A stretch of DNA of 64,000 nt from Reinekea marina. GTDB taxonomy: Bacteria; Pseudomonadota; Gammaproteobacteria; Pseudomonadales; Natronospirillaceae. The stretch lies in the NCBI RefSeq assembly GCF_030409715.1, contig NZ_JAUFQI010000001.1, positions 2,654,501-2,718,500 of the forward strand. The letters are read 5' to 3'. Below, one piece after another: positions 46,334 through 56,974 of the stretch. The number at the start of each line of letters is the position of its first letter. Position 1 is the stretch's first letter. The notes below the pieces were generated by a model. It made no database searches and had not been told where the DNA came from. It saw nothing but the letters and a program-made list of their open reading frames with translations. The position numbers and the translations under genes were made by a program.

Positions 46334-48994
46334 ATGGAACATGATTTAGATCCTATCGAAACACAGGAATGGCTAGATGCACTGGCATCAGTCGTACGTG
46401 AAGAAGGTAATAATCGAGCGCAATTCTTATTAAAGCGATTATCGGACCAAGTAACAGACGGAGGCTCAGACGTTCCGTTTGCAATCAACACGCCGTTTCG
46501 CAATACCATTAAGCTTGAAGATGAGCCAAAGTACCCAGGCGATAATGAAACGGAGCGAAAAATCCGTGCGATGATTCGTTGGAATGCGGTAGCAATGGTA
46601 GTTAAAGCCAATAAATCTGGCGATGACTTAGGCGGCCATATTTCAAGTTTCCAATCTTCTGCAACCTTATACGATATTGGTTTCAACCATTTTTGGCGTG
46701 CACCAACCGAAACCCATCCAGGTGATATGATTTATTTCCAAGGTCACATTGCTCCGGGTATTTATGCACGCTCTTATGTTGAAGGCCGTTTAACCGACGA
46801 GCAGCTTGAGAATTTCCGCCGTGAAGTAGACGGTAAAGGTCTGTCCTCTTACCCTCACCCATGGTTAATGCCAGACTACTGGCAATTCCCAACGGTTTCG
46901 ATGGGCTTAGGTCCTATTCAAGCCATTTACCAAGCCCATGTAATGCGTTATATGGAAAACCGTGAAAAGATCGACAAAGGGGGTCGTGTTTGGGCTTTCT
47001 TAGGCGACGGAGAAATGGATGAGCCAGAATCATTGGGTGCCATTTCGTTAGCTGGACGCGAAAATCTTGATAACTTAAACTTTGTGATCAACTGTAACCT
47101 TCAGCGCTTAGACGGCCCTGTTCGTGGAAACGGAAAAATCATTCAAGAACTTGAAGGCATGTTCCGTGGCGCGGGTTGGAATGTCGTTAAAGTTGTCTGG
47201 GGTCGACATTGGGATCAACTGTTTGCTAAAGACAAGAAAGGTTTCATGCAAAAGCGCATGGACGAAGTCGTTGATGGCGAATTACAAGCCTACAAATCTC
47301 ATGGCGGTGCGTACACGCGTGAATTCTTCTTTGGAAAATACCCTGAGCTGGCTGACCTGGTTAAAGATATGTCCGATGAAGAAATTTATCGCCTAAACCG
47401 AGGTGGGCACGATCCGTATAAAGTTTATGCCGCTTTCCAAAAAGCCGTAAGCGACAACAATGGCAAACCAACGGTAATTTTAGCGCATACCGTTAAAGGA
47501 TACGGCATCGAAGCGGGTGAAGCGAAAAACATGACTCACTCGTTGAAAAAGCTATCGGTCGATGATCTAAAAACGTTCCGTGATCGCTGTGGTGTTCCTA
47601 TTAGCGACAAAGACTTAGAAGATGGGAAGATTCCATTCTATCGTCCAAGCGAGAACAGCCCTGAGATGCAATACATTCGTAACCACCGCAACAACCTAGG
47701 CGGTTACATTCCAGCACGACGCATCAACGCCGCTGAAAAAATTAAAATTCCAGGTATTGAAACGTTTGAAGCGCTAACCAAAGAAAGCGGTGAGCGTGAA
47801 ATTTCGACAACCATGACTTTTGTTCGTATGTTGTCGCAATTAATGAAAGATAAAACCATTGGTGATCGTATTGTTCCTATTGTGCCTGATGAAGCACGTA
47901 CTTTCGGTATGGAAGGCATGTTCCGTCAGTTTGGTATTTATTCTCCGTGGGGGCAAACGTACATCCCGCAAGATAAAAACCAAGTCATGTGGTACAAAGA
48001 AGACATCAAGGGTCAAATACTCCAAGAAGGTATCAACGAAGCTGGCGCTATGAGTGCTTGGATTGCAGCTGCAACCTCTTACAGCACTTACAACCACCAA
48101 ATGATTCCGTTCTACGTTTATTATTCTATGTTTGGTTTCCAACGCATCGGCGACTTAGCTTGGGCGGCGGGTGATCTACAAGCCAGAGGCTTCTTAATTG
48201 GTGCTACGTCTGGTCGTACCACTCTTAACGGCGAAGGCTTGCAGCATCAAGATGGTCACAGCCATATATTGGCAGGCACTATTCCAAACTGCATCACTTA
48301 CGATGCTACCTATGGTTATGAAGTTGCCGTGATCATCCAGGAAGGCATGCGCCGAATGGTCGAAAACCAAGAAAATGTTTTCTACTATCTCACTACGCTG
48401 AATGAAAACTACCAAAACCCAGGTTTGGTCGATGACAAAATGGCCGAAGGCATCAAGAAAGGCATGTATTTGCTTGAAGATGGCGTGAAAAAAGGCAAGA
48501 AAGCCGTTCAGCTAATGGGGTCTGGTTCTATCTTGCAAGAAGTTCGAGCAGCCGCAGAAATTTTGCGCAACGACTTTGACGTACAAGTCGATGTTTGGGC
48601 GGTTACATCGTACAACGAACTGACCCGCGACGGTTTAGATATTGATAGAACCAATTTATTAAACCCTGAATCTAAACCAAAAGAGGCGTATGTCACTAAG
48701 ACATTATCGAAGCGTCGTGGACCGGTTATTTCGGCCAGTGATTACATGAAAAACTACGCCAACCAAATCCGTAAATGGGTGCCACAAGATTACCATGTCT
48801 TAGGAACCGATGGTTTTGGACGCAGTGATTCTCGCGCGAAATTGCGTCACTTCTTTGAAGTGGATCGCCATTGGGTCACCGTAGCAGCGTTAAAAGCGCT
48901 AGCAGATGAAGGAACGATCGAAGCGAAAGTCGTCTCACAGGCGATCGAAAAATTCGGTCTAGACATCAATAAACCAAACCCAATGACAGTGTGA
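46334..48994 (+). CDS. aceE: Pyruvate dehydrogenase E1 component AceE
   Basis: E1 decarboxylates pyruvate with thiamine diphosphate and acetylates the lipoyl groups of AceF. The 886 residues are the homodimeric gammaproteobacterial type. The ThDP motif is GDGEMDEPESLGA through NLNFVINCNLQRLDG; other blocks are HTVKGYG, RTFGMEGMFRQ and LQHQDGHSH. It is transcribed with aceF (21-bp gap). No lpd gene follows, so E3 must be encoded elsewhere. Confidence 0.98.
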   Translation: MEHDLDPIETQEWLDALASVVREEGNNRAQFLLKRLSDQVTDGGSDVPFAINTPFRNTIKLEDEPKYPGDNETERKIRAMIRWNAVAMVVKANKSGDDLGGHISSFQSSATLYDIGFNHFWRAPTETHPGDMIYFQGHIAPGIYARSYVEGRLTDEQLENFRREVDGKGLSSYPHPWLMPDYWQFPTVSMGLGPIQAIYQAHVMRYMENREKIDKGGRVWAFLGDGEMDEPESLGAISLAGRENLDNLNFVINCNLQRLDGPVRGNGKIIQELEGMFRGAGWNVVKVVWGRHWDQLFAKDKKGFMQKRMDEVVDGELQAYKSHGGAYTREFFFGKYPELADLVKDMSDEEIYRLNRGGHDPYKVYAAFQKAVSDNNGKPTVILAHTVKGYGIEAGEAKNMTHSLKKLSVDDLKTFRDRCGVPISDKDLEDGKIPFYRPSENSPEMQYIRNHRNNLGGYIPARRINAAEKIKIPGIETFEALTKESGEREISTTMTFVRMLSQLMKDKTIGDRIVPIVPDEARTFGMEGMFRQFGIYSPWGQTYIPQDKNQVMWYKEDIKGQILQEGINEAGAMSAWIAAATSYSTYNHQMIPFYVYYSMFGFQRIGDLAWAAGDLQARGFLIGATSGRTTLNGEGLQHQDGHSHILAGTIPNCITYDATYGYEVAVIIQEGMRRMVENQENVFYYLTTLNENYQNPGLVDDKMAEGIKKGMYLLEDGVKKGKKAVQLMGSGSILQEVRAAAEILRNDFDVQVDVWAVTSYNELTRDGLDIDRTNLLNPESKPKEAYVTKTLSKRRGPVISASDYMKNYANQIRKWVPQDYHVLGTDGFGRSDSRAKLRHFFEVDRHWVTVAALKALADEGTIEAKVVSQAIEKFGLDINKPNPMTV

Positions 48995-49015
48995 TTGCGG
49001 AATTAGGAGTCTTAT

Positions 49016-50926
49016 ATGACAACTGAAATAATCCGAGTACCCGATATCGGTATGGATTCTGCCACCTGCATCGAAGTGGCAGTAAAAATAGGTGATACGA
49101 TCAATGAAGACGACACTCTCATTGTTCTAGAATCAGACAAGGCGTCAATGGATGTTCCGTCGCCTATGTCTGGAAAAATAACTCAAATTAAAATTGCCGA
49201 AGGTGATGAAGTTAAAGAAGGCGATGAGTTGGTTTACCTTGAAGTTGAAGGGTCCAGCAATGCCAATGAAAACTCGGCACCAAAAGCGGAAGCTTCTGAT
49301 GCATCCAATAGCGAAGAAAGCACAGCCAATGCGCCAGCCTCTAGTAGCGTAGAAGAAATTGCGGTACCAGACATTGGTATGGACAGTGCGAATGTTATTG
49401 AGATCGCTGTGAAGGTAGGTGATACCTTATCAGAAGATGACACTTTGGTTGTTTTAGAATCAGATAAAGCGTCCATGGATGTTCCGACACCCAAGGCCGG
49501 TGAAGTTGTCGCGATTCGCGTTAAAGAAGGCGATGAAGTTTCTCAGGGCGCTATTTTAGTCGAGTTGAAAACAGCGTCTTCAGGCGCTGAAGCTTCGGCT
49601 CCTGCACCATCGAAAACGGCCGAATCAGCACCGGTAGCATCCGCTGAATCGAGTGTTGAACAAGTAAAAGTTCCCGATATCGGCATGGACAGCGCAAAAG
49701 TCATTGAGATCGCCGTTAAACCGGGTGACCAATTGAGTATTGACGACACTTTAGTAGTTCTTGAGTCTGACAAAGCCTCTATGGATGTTCCTTCTCCCGT
49801 AGAAGGCGAAGTTACCGCGGTAAAAGTTTCTGATGGCGACGAAGTATCTCAAGGTGATTTGCTAATAGAAGTAAAAGTAAAAGGATCGGCGACATCGTCT
49901 TCTCCTGAAAGCCCTGCGCCAGCTAAAACGTCTAGCGCAGCGCCGGCGAGTTCTCCAAAAGCCGCAGCAGAAGAGCAACCGGCTGTATTAGCTCATGCCT
50001 ATGAATCTGCCCCTGTTAAACCGAGCAAAAACGTTCATGCAGGCCCTGCTGTGCGCCGTTTGGCTCGCGAATTTGGTGTTGATTTAGCGCTAGTGCCCGG
50101 TACAGGACCACGCAACCGTATTATAAAAGACGATGTGGCAGCATGGGTTAAAAAGCGCTTACAAGAGCCAAAGCAAGAAACCGTGGGTGGTGCTTTGCCA
50201 ACTGTGCCAGACCAAGATTTCTCGAAATTTGGCGATATCGATATTGTTGAGATGAATCGTATTCAACAAATAACTGCGGTCAATATGACGCGGAATGCGT
50301 TGGTCATCCCACATGTAACGCAATTTGATGAAGCTGACATCACTGACACCGAAAGTTTCCGACAGTCTTTAAAGCCTGAGATGGAAAAACGAGGCGTCAA
50401 AATCAGTCCGCTTGCTTTCATTGTAAAAGCTTGTGCTTCGGGCTTAGTAGAATTCCCGAAATTCAACGTTTCACTCATGGCAGACGGTAAACGCATGGTG
50501 CAGAAGCACTATGTAAATATTGGCATTGCGGTGGATACTCCGAACGGCTTAATAGTTCCGGTCATTAAAGATGCTGATAAGAAGTCGATCTGGCAAATTG
50601 CTGAAGAAATCATTGATTTTGCAAAGCGCGGCCGAGATGGCAAAGTGAAACCAAACGAAATGCAAGGCGGTTGCTTCACTGTCAGCAGCCTGGGCGGATT
50701 AGGCGGAACAGCCTTTACACCAATCGTAAATGCTCCTGAAGTGGCCATTCTAGGCGTTTCTAAGAATGCCGTGAAACCGCATTGGAACGGTTCTGAATTT
50801 GTTCCTCGTACATTCACTCCGTTGTCGCTTTCATACGATCATCGAGCGATTAATGGGGCTGATGCCGCAAAATTCACTACTTACATAGCCAGTGTAATGG
50901 CTGATGTGAGAAGGCTAGTGCTATAA
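49016..50926 (+). CDS. aceF: Dihydrolipoyllysine acetyltransferase AceF with three lipoyl domains
   Basis: E2 carries acetyl groups from E1 to CoA. Three lipoyl domains lie at about 2-76, 110-186 and 218-294, each with the lipoylation motif SDKASMDVP and joined by Ala/Ser/Pro-rich linkers. A peripheral subunit-binding domain follows (~335-371, HAGPAVRRLAREFGVDL). The catalytic domain (~405-636) ends with the DHRAINGADAAKF active-site motif. Near-identical lipoyl repeats suggest recent duplication or homogenisation. It forms an operon with aceE. Confidence 0.97.
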   Translation: MTTEIIRVPDIGMDSATCIEVAVKIGDTINEDDTLIVLESDKASMDVPSPMSGKITQIKIAEGDEVKEGDELVYLEVEGSSNANENSAPKAEASDASNSEESTANAPASSSVEEIAVPDIGMDSANVIEIAVKVGDTLSEDDTLVVLESDKASMDVPTPKAGEVVAIRVKEGDEVSQGAILVELKTASSGAEASAPAPSKTAESAPVASAESSVEQVKVPDIGMDSAKVIEIAVKPGDQLSIDDTLVVLESDKASMDVPSPVEGEVTAVKVSDGDEVSQGDLLIEVKVKGSATSSSPESPAPAKTSSAAPASSPKAAAEEQPAVLAHAYESAPVKPSKNVHAGPAVRRLAREFGVDLALVPGTGPRNRIIKDDVAAWVKKRLQEPKQETVGGALPTVPDQDFSKFGDIDIVEMNRIQQITAVNMTRNALVIPHVTQFDEADITDTESFRQSLKPEMEKRGVKISPLAFIVKACASGLVEFPKFNVSLMADGKRMVQKHYVNIGIAVDTPNGLIVPVIKDADKKSIWQIAEEIIDFAKRGRDGKVKPNEMQGGCFTVSSLGGLGGTAFTPIVNAPEVAILGVSKNAVKPHWNGSEFVPRTFTPLSLSYDHRAINGADAAKFTTYIASVMADVRRLVL

Positions 50927-50952
50927 CAGCAATTTTCTAAAACTGCTCATGT

Positions 50953-50984
50953 AAAGCCAACGTGTTCATCGTTGGCTTTTTTTT
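50953..50984 (+). terminator. Rho-independent terminator of aceEF
   Basis: AAAGCCAACG (50953-50962) and CGTTGGCTTT (50970-50979) form a 10-bp stem with a 7-nt loop, followed by a long T run. Confidence 0.93.
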
Positions 50985-51060
50985 GCCTCAAAGACGAATA
51001 TGAAAAGGCATAATTTTAGGTGAGCTTCTGCATTAACAATCTATAAAAATCATAAATTGT

Positions 51061-51075
51061 TGTAATTAAACAACA
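51061..51075. promoter_or_regulatory. HexR-like box upstream of pykF
   Basis: TGTAATTAAACAACA matches the HexR consensus at 13 of 15 positions. It lies 273 bp upstream of the pykF ATG, within a 421-bp gene-free stretch. Confidence 0.55.
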
Positions 51076-51237
51076 AAAATACGCTATTCACCCACCTATT
51101 TTACTTGGAATGAGCCCAGTAACTTAAAGGCATTACAGCCATCGCACCCTTTATTTGCTCCCTTAAACGCCATTTATAGCGACAACTAGCGTTTTTTTTG
51201 GCATAATCTAAACTTATAATGAACACCGCATACAAGC

Positions 51238-51264
51238 TAAATTTTGTAGTATTACCAAAATTTA
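51238..51264. promoter_or_regulatory. Inverted repeat in the pykF upstream region
   Basis: TAAATTTTG (51238-51246) and CAAAATTTA (51256-51264) are perfect 9-bp arms around 9 nt. In AT-rich upstream DNA this could be an operator; it does not match HexR. The rest of 50985-51347 shows no coding potential. Confidence 0.35.
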
Positions 51265-51347
51265 ACGCCAACTAAGTGACATTATAATAATTTAAAGTTT
51301 AGCGGGTTCTATCATTACGTAACCATTCCATAAGGGGTTTCTTTACC

Positions 51348-52757
51348 ATGAGAAAGACTAAGATCGTTTGTACTATCGGACCGGCTTCCGAATCTAAAGA
51401 GATGCTAACTCAGTTAGCCAATGCTGGCATGAATGTCATGCGACTCAACTTCTCTCACGGTGATTACGAAGAGCACGGATCTCGTATTCAAGCTGTTCGT
51501 GAAGTATCTAAAGAAACCGGCAAGAAAATTGCGATTCTTCTCGACACCAAAGGTCCAGAAATTCGAACAATGAACCTAGCCGATGGCGATGTTCTCCTCA
51601 ATGCAGGTCAAACATTTACGCTCACCACCGATCAAAGCGTTGTTGGCGACAGCACTAAAGTGGCCGTCACCTACCCTGATTTCACCAAAGATTTAAGCGT
51701 CGGCAATACGGTTTTACTCGACGATGGTTTGTTAGAACTCACTGTCACTGAAATTAAAGACAATGATGTTATTTGTCGAGTAGAGAACACTGGTGAATTA
51801 GGCAATAAGAAAGGCGTCAACCTACCAGGCGTTAGCGTTAAATTACCGGCACTATCAGAAAAAGATAGGTCAGACATCATTTGGGGTTGCGGACAAGGCG
51901 TAGACTTTGTTGCGGCTTCGTTTATCCGCAAAGCCTCGGATGTTGAAGAAATTCGTGCATTATTGAACGCAAATGGTGGCGAACAAATTAAGATTATATC
52001 TAAAATCGAAAACCAAGAAGGTGTTGATAACTTCGCTGGGATTCTTGAAGCCAGTGATGGCATCATGGTAGCTCGTGGTGACTTAGGTGTTGAAATAGCC
52101 GTAGAAGAAGTTATATTTGCACAAAAAATGATGATTAGCGCCTGTGTTGAAGCTCGTAAACCCGTTATTACGGCAACGCAGATGCTTGACTCGATGATTA
52201 AGAACCCTCGACCCACACGTGCCGAAGCTGGTGACGTTGCAAACGCAATCATCGATGGCACCGATGCCGTGATGTTGTCGGGTGAATCAGCAAAAGGTAA
52301 ATACCCTGTAGAAACTGTTTCTATCATGGCACAAATTTGTGAGCGTACCGATGATGCCATGTCGCAAGTTGAGCGAATCAGCAACGAAGAAGGTGGTGAA
52401 CTTCGCGTCACGGAATCTGTGTGTAAAGCAGCCGTGCAAACAGCTGTTGATTTAGATTCATCTGTCATTGTCGTTGCTACGCAGCATGGTAAATCAGTTA
52501 AATCAGTCCGTAAGTACTTCCCGAAAGCGCAAATTTTAGCGCTCACGCGAGACCCTAAGACAGCTCAACAATTATGCCTAACTAAAGGCGTAACGACTTC
52601 TGTAGTTGAGCCATTTGAGAACAGCGATTGCATATTTGAAAAGGCCAAAGAAAAAGCCGTTCAGTATAATCTCGCTAAATCTGGCGAGCCTATTGTCGTT
52701 GTTGGAGGCGCTTTATTTGCATCGACCAATACCATGTCAGTGCATTTTATAGACTAA
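51348..52757 (+). CDS. pykF: Pyruvate kinase, PykF type
   Basis: A second pyruvate kinase of 469 residues with the type I sequence ([77 protein letters not shown]). In E. coli this type is activated by fructose 1,6-bisphosphate. It differs clearly from the 44691 isozyme, so the pair is not a recent duplication. A strong terminator follows. Confidence 0.96.
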   Translation: MRKTKIVCTIGPASESKEMLTQLANAGMNVMRLNFSHGDYEEHGSRIQAVREVSKETGKKIAILLDTKGPEIRTMNLADGDVLLNAGQTFTLTTDQSVVGDSTKVAVTYPDFTKDLSVGNTVLLDDGLLELTVTEIKDNDVICRVENTGELGNKKGVNLPGVSVKLPALSEKDRSDIIWGCGQGVDFVAASFIRKASDVEEIRALLNANGGEQIKIISKIENQEGVDNFAGILEASDGIMVARGDLGVEIAVEEVIFAQKMMISACVEARKPVITATQMLDSMIKNPRPTRAEAGDVANAIIDGTDAVMLSGESAKGKYPVETVSIMAQICERTDDAMSQVERISNEEGGELRVTESVCKAAVQTAVDLDSSVIVVATQHGKSVKSVRKYFPKAQILALTRDPKTAQQLCLTKGVTTSVVEPFENSDCIFEKAKEKAVQYNLAKSGEPIVVVGGALFASTNTMSVHFID

Positions 52758-52804
52758 CTTTTGGTAGGGCGTAATCGCCTATACCTATAAATCGGTATAA
52801 CCAC

Positions 52805-52831
52805 AAAAGGCTTGTTCGCAAGCCTTTTTTT
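52805..52831 (+). terminator. Rho-independent terminator of pykF
   Basis: AAAAGGCTTG (52805-52814), TTCG loop and CAAGCCTTTT (52819-52828), continuing into a T run. Confidence 0.95.
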
Positions 52832-52916
52832 ATTTTTTAAACTTTTTAAATATTAATTTATAAATTATTCCTCTCAGCCTACTCTGGCTATAAACTAAGC
52901 TAAACTTTCAAAATAC

Positions 52917-53269
52917 TCAGTCGCAGCCGCGGTCCAAGAATTGAGTAATTCTATTCAAGAGATTGCGAATAGTGCTCAAGGTACAGCAGAGTCAACCAAT
53001 GATGCCAACGAAGAGACTCAAGCTGGACTAAAAAACCTCAACAGTGCAACCAAGAAAACCGAATCTCCTGTTGCTACTAGGAATGATACTGAAAAATCAG
53101 TGAATCAACTCAACAATCTGTAACGGCAAATGAAATCAGCAGTAGCTTAGAAAGTGATTTAGCATTAACAGCCGACTTAGCCGAAAGCGCAGCCCAAACT
53201 ATGCAATTCGGAGATGACTTGAAGCAACGATCCGAGCAACAAGCAAAAGTGATTCGTCAGTTCAGATAA
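52917..53269 (+). pseudogene. Methyl-accepting chemotaxis protein remnant
   Basis: The first frame reads SVAAAVQELSNSIQEIANSA, then a further ~45 residues to a stop at 53121, which resembles the cytoplasmic coiled-coil of chemotaxis receptors. In the next frame from 53123, TANEISSSLESDLALTADLA continues to QAKVIRQFR and a stop at 53267. The conserved signalling tip (E-rich hairpin that binds CheA/CheW) and the whole N-terminal sensory part are missing. There is no start codon with a ribosome-binding site. This is a decayed 3' piece, stranded between pykF and gap. Confidence 0.75.
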
Positions 53270-53279
53270 AATGCTGAAA

Positions 53280-53313
53280 CAAAAAAAAAAGCTTATACCG
53301 AAGTATAAGCTTT
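53280..53313 (-). terminator. Rho-independent terminator of gap
   Basis: AAAGCTTATAC (53288-53298), loop CGAA and GTATAAGCTTT (53303-53313) form an 11-bp stem. On the minus strand it is followed by a run of ten T. Confidence 0.95.
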
Positions 53314-53343
53314 AAAGTCTACCACACTTAAAATTGGGTCAGA

Positions 53344-54429
<1,086 letters not shown>

Positions 54430-54563
54430 TCACCATATACTGCGCAAATACACTCAAATATGTTGAAAGATAACAACAAAAATGCATAAAAGTGTGGTGT
54501 AGCTAGCAGTTTAGTAAATTGACCACGTTTTGCATGGGAAAAGTTTTTGGGTTTTTTTGGAGT

Positions 54564-54634
54564 GTTTTGGGCTTCGGGCTGCGGGCTTCGGGTAGGGTCA
54601 AAACATACGTGTCTTTCCTGCGAGCGCTCCCTCC
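54564..54634 (-). repeat. REP-like unit 5
   Basis: GTTTTGGGCTTCGGGCTGCG, then GGGTAGGGTCAAAAC and CGAGCGCTCC. The GTAG head is degraded (GGAGGGAGCGC on the minus strand). It precedes structured copy E. Confidence 0.6.
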
Positions 54635-54662
54635 ATTAAATATAGATTGGTACCGTTTTGAG

Positions 54663-54770
54663 CTTGGGTGGCTACTGCCCATTGATCGGAATCTGAGCCT
54701 GGAAGGCGAAGTTAAGCGGTGCATGGATGCACAAACAGCGACCGAACAATGGGCATTGGCCGCCTAAGCG
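54663..54770 (+). repeat. Structured intergenic element, copy E
   Basis: Arms 54663-54690 and 54743-54770 pair at 26 of 28 positions, 3 of them G.T, including CTGCCCATTG-type pairing unlike any other copy. The core 54691-54742 (52 nt) keeps ATCTGAGCC through ACAGCGA, with GCC/GGC and GTGCA/TGCAC hairpins. It lies between gap and galU, about 23 kb from the other copies. Confidence 0.8.
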
Positions 54771-54773
54771 GAG

Positions 54774-54840
54774 TTTTAGGCTGCGAGCTGCTGGCTTCGG
54801 GTAGGGTCAAAACATTTGCGGTGACGCTAGTGCTTCTCCC
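54774..54840 (-). repeat. REP-like unit 6
   Basis: GTTTTAGGCTGCGAGCTGCT, then GGGTAGGGTCAAAAC and TTTGCGG; the terminal GCGCTCCTAC is degraded. It follows copy E by 3 bp and ends before the galU 3' end. Confidence 0.6.
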
Positions 54841-54905
54841 TTAAAGGAATGCCGCCATAAAATGCATTAGTAATCTGCTTCATTATGGCGGTTCAAAAAG
54901 GCTGA

Positions 54906-55754
54906 TTAGTTGCCTTTACCTTCTTTATAAAGGTTTTCATAGCAATATTGAGTCGCTTCGACAAAGCCCTCAACTGAACCACAATCGAAACGTGTGCCTT
55001 TAAAGCGGTACGCTAACACCACACCATCTTGGGCTTGTTGCTTTAATGCGTCTGTAAGTTGAATCTCGTTGTTCTTGCCTGGAGGCGTGTCTTTTAAGAT
55101 TTCAAAAATGTCCGGTGTTAAAATGTAACGCCCGATAACGGCCAAGTTACTTGGAGCATCTTCTTTATCGGGCTTTTCAATCATATCACTGACTCGATAA
55201 AGGCCATCTTTCATGGCTTCACCTGCAATGACACCGTATTTATGGATCTCGTCTTCTGGTACTTCCATGACGGCCACGATTGAGCATCGGAATTGCTTAT
55301 AAACCTTAACCATTTGCGCAAGGACATTATCTTCACCAGAATCGCCCACGCATAAATCATCGGCTAAAACCACGCCAAACGGCTCATTACCCACCAGAGT
55401 CTCGCCGGCTAAAATTGCATGACCTAAGCCCTTCATTTCTTTTTGGCGGGTATAAGAAAAAATGCCTTCATGCATCACGTGTCGGATAGACTGAAGATAC
55501 TGTTCTTTAGATGTACCGCTGATCTCTTGCTCTAACTCATAAGAGATATCAAAATGGTCGGCAATTGCACGCTTGCCCCGCCCTGTAACGAACCCGACAT
55601 AATTTAAGCCGGCCTCGATCGCCTCTTCTACACCGTATTGAACCAACGGCTTATTTACAACAGGCAACATCTCTTTTGGTAATGCTTTGGTTGCGGGAAG
55701 AAATCGAGTGCCATAACCACCCACCGGGAACATACATTTGCGTATCATTTGCAT
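54906..55754 (-). CDS. galU: UTP-glucose-1-phosphate uridylyltransferase GalU
   Basis: GalU makes UDP-glucose for envelope polysaccharides. The nucleotide-binding motif GGYGTRFLPATKALPKEML is near the N-terminus. EEAIEAG, MHEGIFSYTRQKEMKGLGHAIL, VLADDLCV and MIEKPDKEDAPSN match the family. The 282 residues are standard. AAGGA lies just before the first of two close ATGs. Confidence 0.96.
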   Translation of the reverse strand: MQMIRKCMFPVGGYGTRFLPATKALPKEMLPVVNKPLVQYGVEEAIEAGLNYVGFVTGRGKRAIADHFDISYELEQEISGTSKEQYLQSIRHVMHEGIFSYTRQKEMKGLGHAILAGETLVGNEPFGVVLADDLCVGDSGEDNVLAQMVKVYKQFRCSIVAVMEVPEDEIHKYGVIAGEAMKDGLYRVSDMIEKPDKEDAPSNLAVIGRYILTPDIFEILKDTPPGKNNEIQLTDALKQQAQDGVVLAYRFKGTRFDCGSVEGFVEATQYCYENLYKEGKGN

Positions 55755-55969
55755 TTTTCCTTAAATTCAATACACCGAGACTGACGATTACCGTTACATT
55801 GAGCACAGCGACCATAGTCAATTAGATTTTACGGCTTTATAGAGCCTATTGTGCCCTATATTTTGAAGTTACACTACCATCGCAAAAGATCGCTTGGCAA
55901 AACATTGCTTCCTATTAATTTTGGCATTAAAGTCAACGCCCTCCATAAAACTGCCAATATCGAGAGCGA

Positions 55970-56869
55970 ATGCCGAGTCATCAAAACCAAGGTGTGATCT
56001 TTGCTTTAGTAGCCTATACCTTTTGGGCATTTGCCCCAATCTATTTTAAATTAATAGACCAAGTTCCAGCTACAGAAATATTAACGCATCGAGTTATCTG
56101 GTCTTTGCTAATTACGCTAATTATTATTGCATTGACGAACCGTAAGGCCGCATTATTAGAGGCGTTAAAAAGCTCTAAGACACGAAAATACCTGCTCTTA
56201 ACCACCTTACTCATTGGCGGTAACTGGGGCGTATTTATCTGGTCGGTCAATGACAACCGAATGCTCGATGCCAGCCTTGGTTACTATATAAATCCGCTCA
56301 TCAACATTATATTAGGAATGTTATTTTTTGCCGAACGGCTCGACAGACCGCAAATTATTGCCGCTGCACTTTGTGTGATCGCGGTAGGTTTCGAGCTTAT
56401 TCAGTTTGGTAAAGTGCCATGGGTCGCCTTATTTCTTGCGACCAGCTTCGCATTATATGGATTTTTTCGAAAAAAACTGGGCGTAGACAGCTTCGTAGGC
56501 ATGGCACTAGAAACGGGTCTTTTACTACCCATTTTTGCAGTTTACTTTCTATGGATGCCCCACACTACACTGAACTTGACAGAAAACAGTACGAGCCTAA
56601 ACGCACTTTTAGTATTAGCTGGCCCTGTCACGATGATCCCGCTGCTGTGCTTTGCCGCGGCAGCCAATCGAATTTCCCTTTCGGCGCTTGGCTTTTTCCA
56701 ATACATCGGTCCCAGCGGCATGTTCCTTTTAGCTGTCTTTGTTTACGATGAACCCTTTAGCACAGAAAAGCTCATTACCTTCTCAATAATATGGTCAGCA
56801 CTTGCGATTTTGATTTGGGACAATATTTTAAAAGTTAAACACCGTCGAGGCGCAATCAAGCAAATATAG
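55970..56869 (+). CDS. rarD: RarD family EamA transporter
   Basis: A 299-residue inner-membrane protein with about ten helices in two EamA halves. The opening GVIFALVAYTFWAFAPIYFK and EILTHRVIWS, then NWGVFIWSVN and LGYYINPL, are RarD hallmarks. It was linked to chloramphenicol sensitivity in Pseudomonas, but the substrate is not settled. It is divergent from galU. Confidence 0.93.
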   Translation: MPSHQNQGVIFALVAYTFWAFAPIYFKLIDQVPATEILTHRVIWSLLITLIIIALTNRKAALLEALKSSKTRKYLLLTTLLIGGNWGVFIWSVNDNRMLDASLGYYINPLINIILGMLFFAERLDRPQIIAAALCVIAVGFELIQFGKVPWVALFLATSFALYGFFRKKLGVDSFVGMALETGLLLPIFAVYFLWMPHTTLNLTENSTSLNALLVLAGPVTMIPLLCFAAAANRISLSALGFFQYIGPSGMFLLAVFVYDEPFSTEKLITFSIIWSALAILIWDNILKVKHRRGAIKQI

Positions 56870-56974
56870 GGCGTTCGGCTGATAACCTTACGCGTTTAGC
56901 CGCAGTATGCTGTCTCTATTCTCAGTCGAGCAATTAACGCTCAGAAAACAATAAAGCGACGTTGGAGACCTCTC

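Noticed and set aside
51671..52546. A 291-codon open frame antisense to pykF
   Set aside because: It lies wholly inside a well-supported gene, has no family resemblance and follows from that gene's codon pattern.
54503..54767. Open frames on both strands across copy E
   Set aside because: They are explained by the repeat element and show no coding signal.
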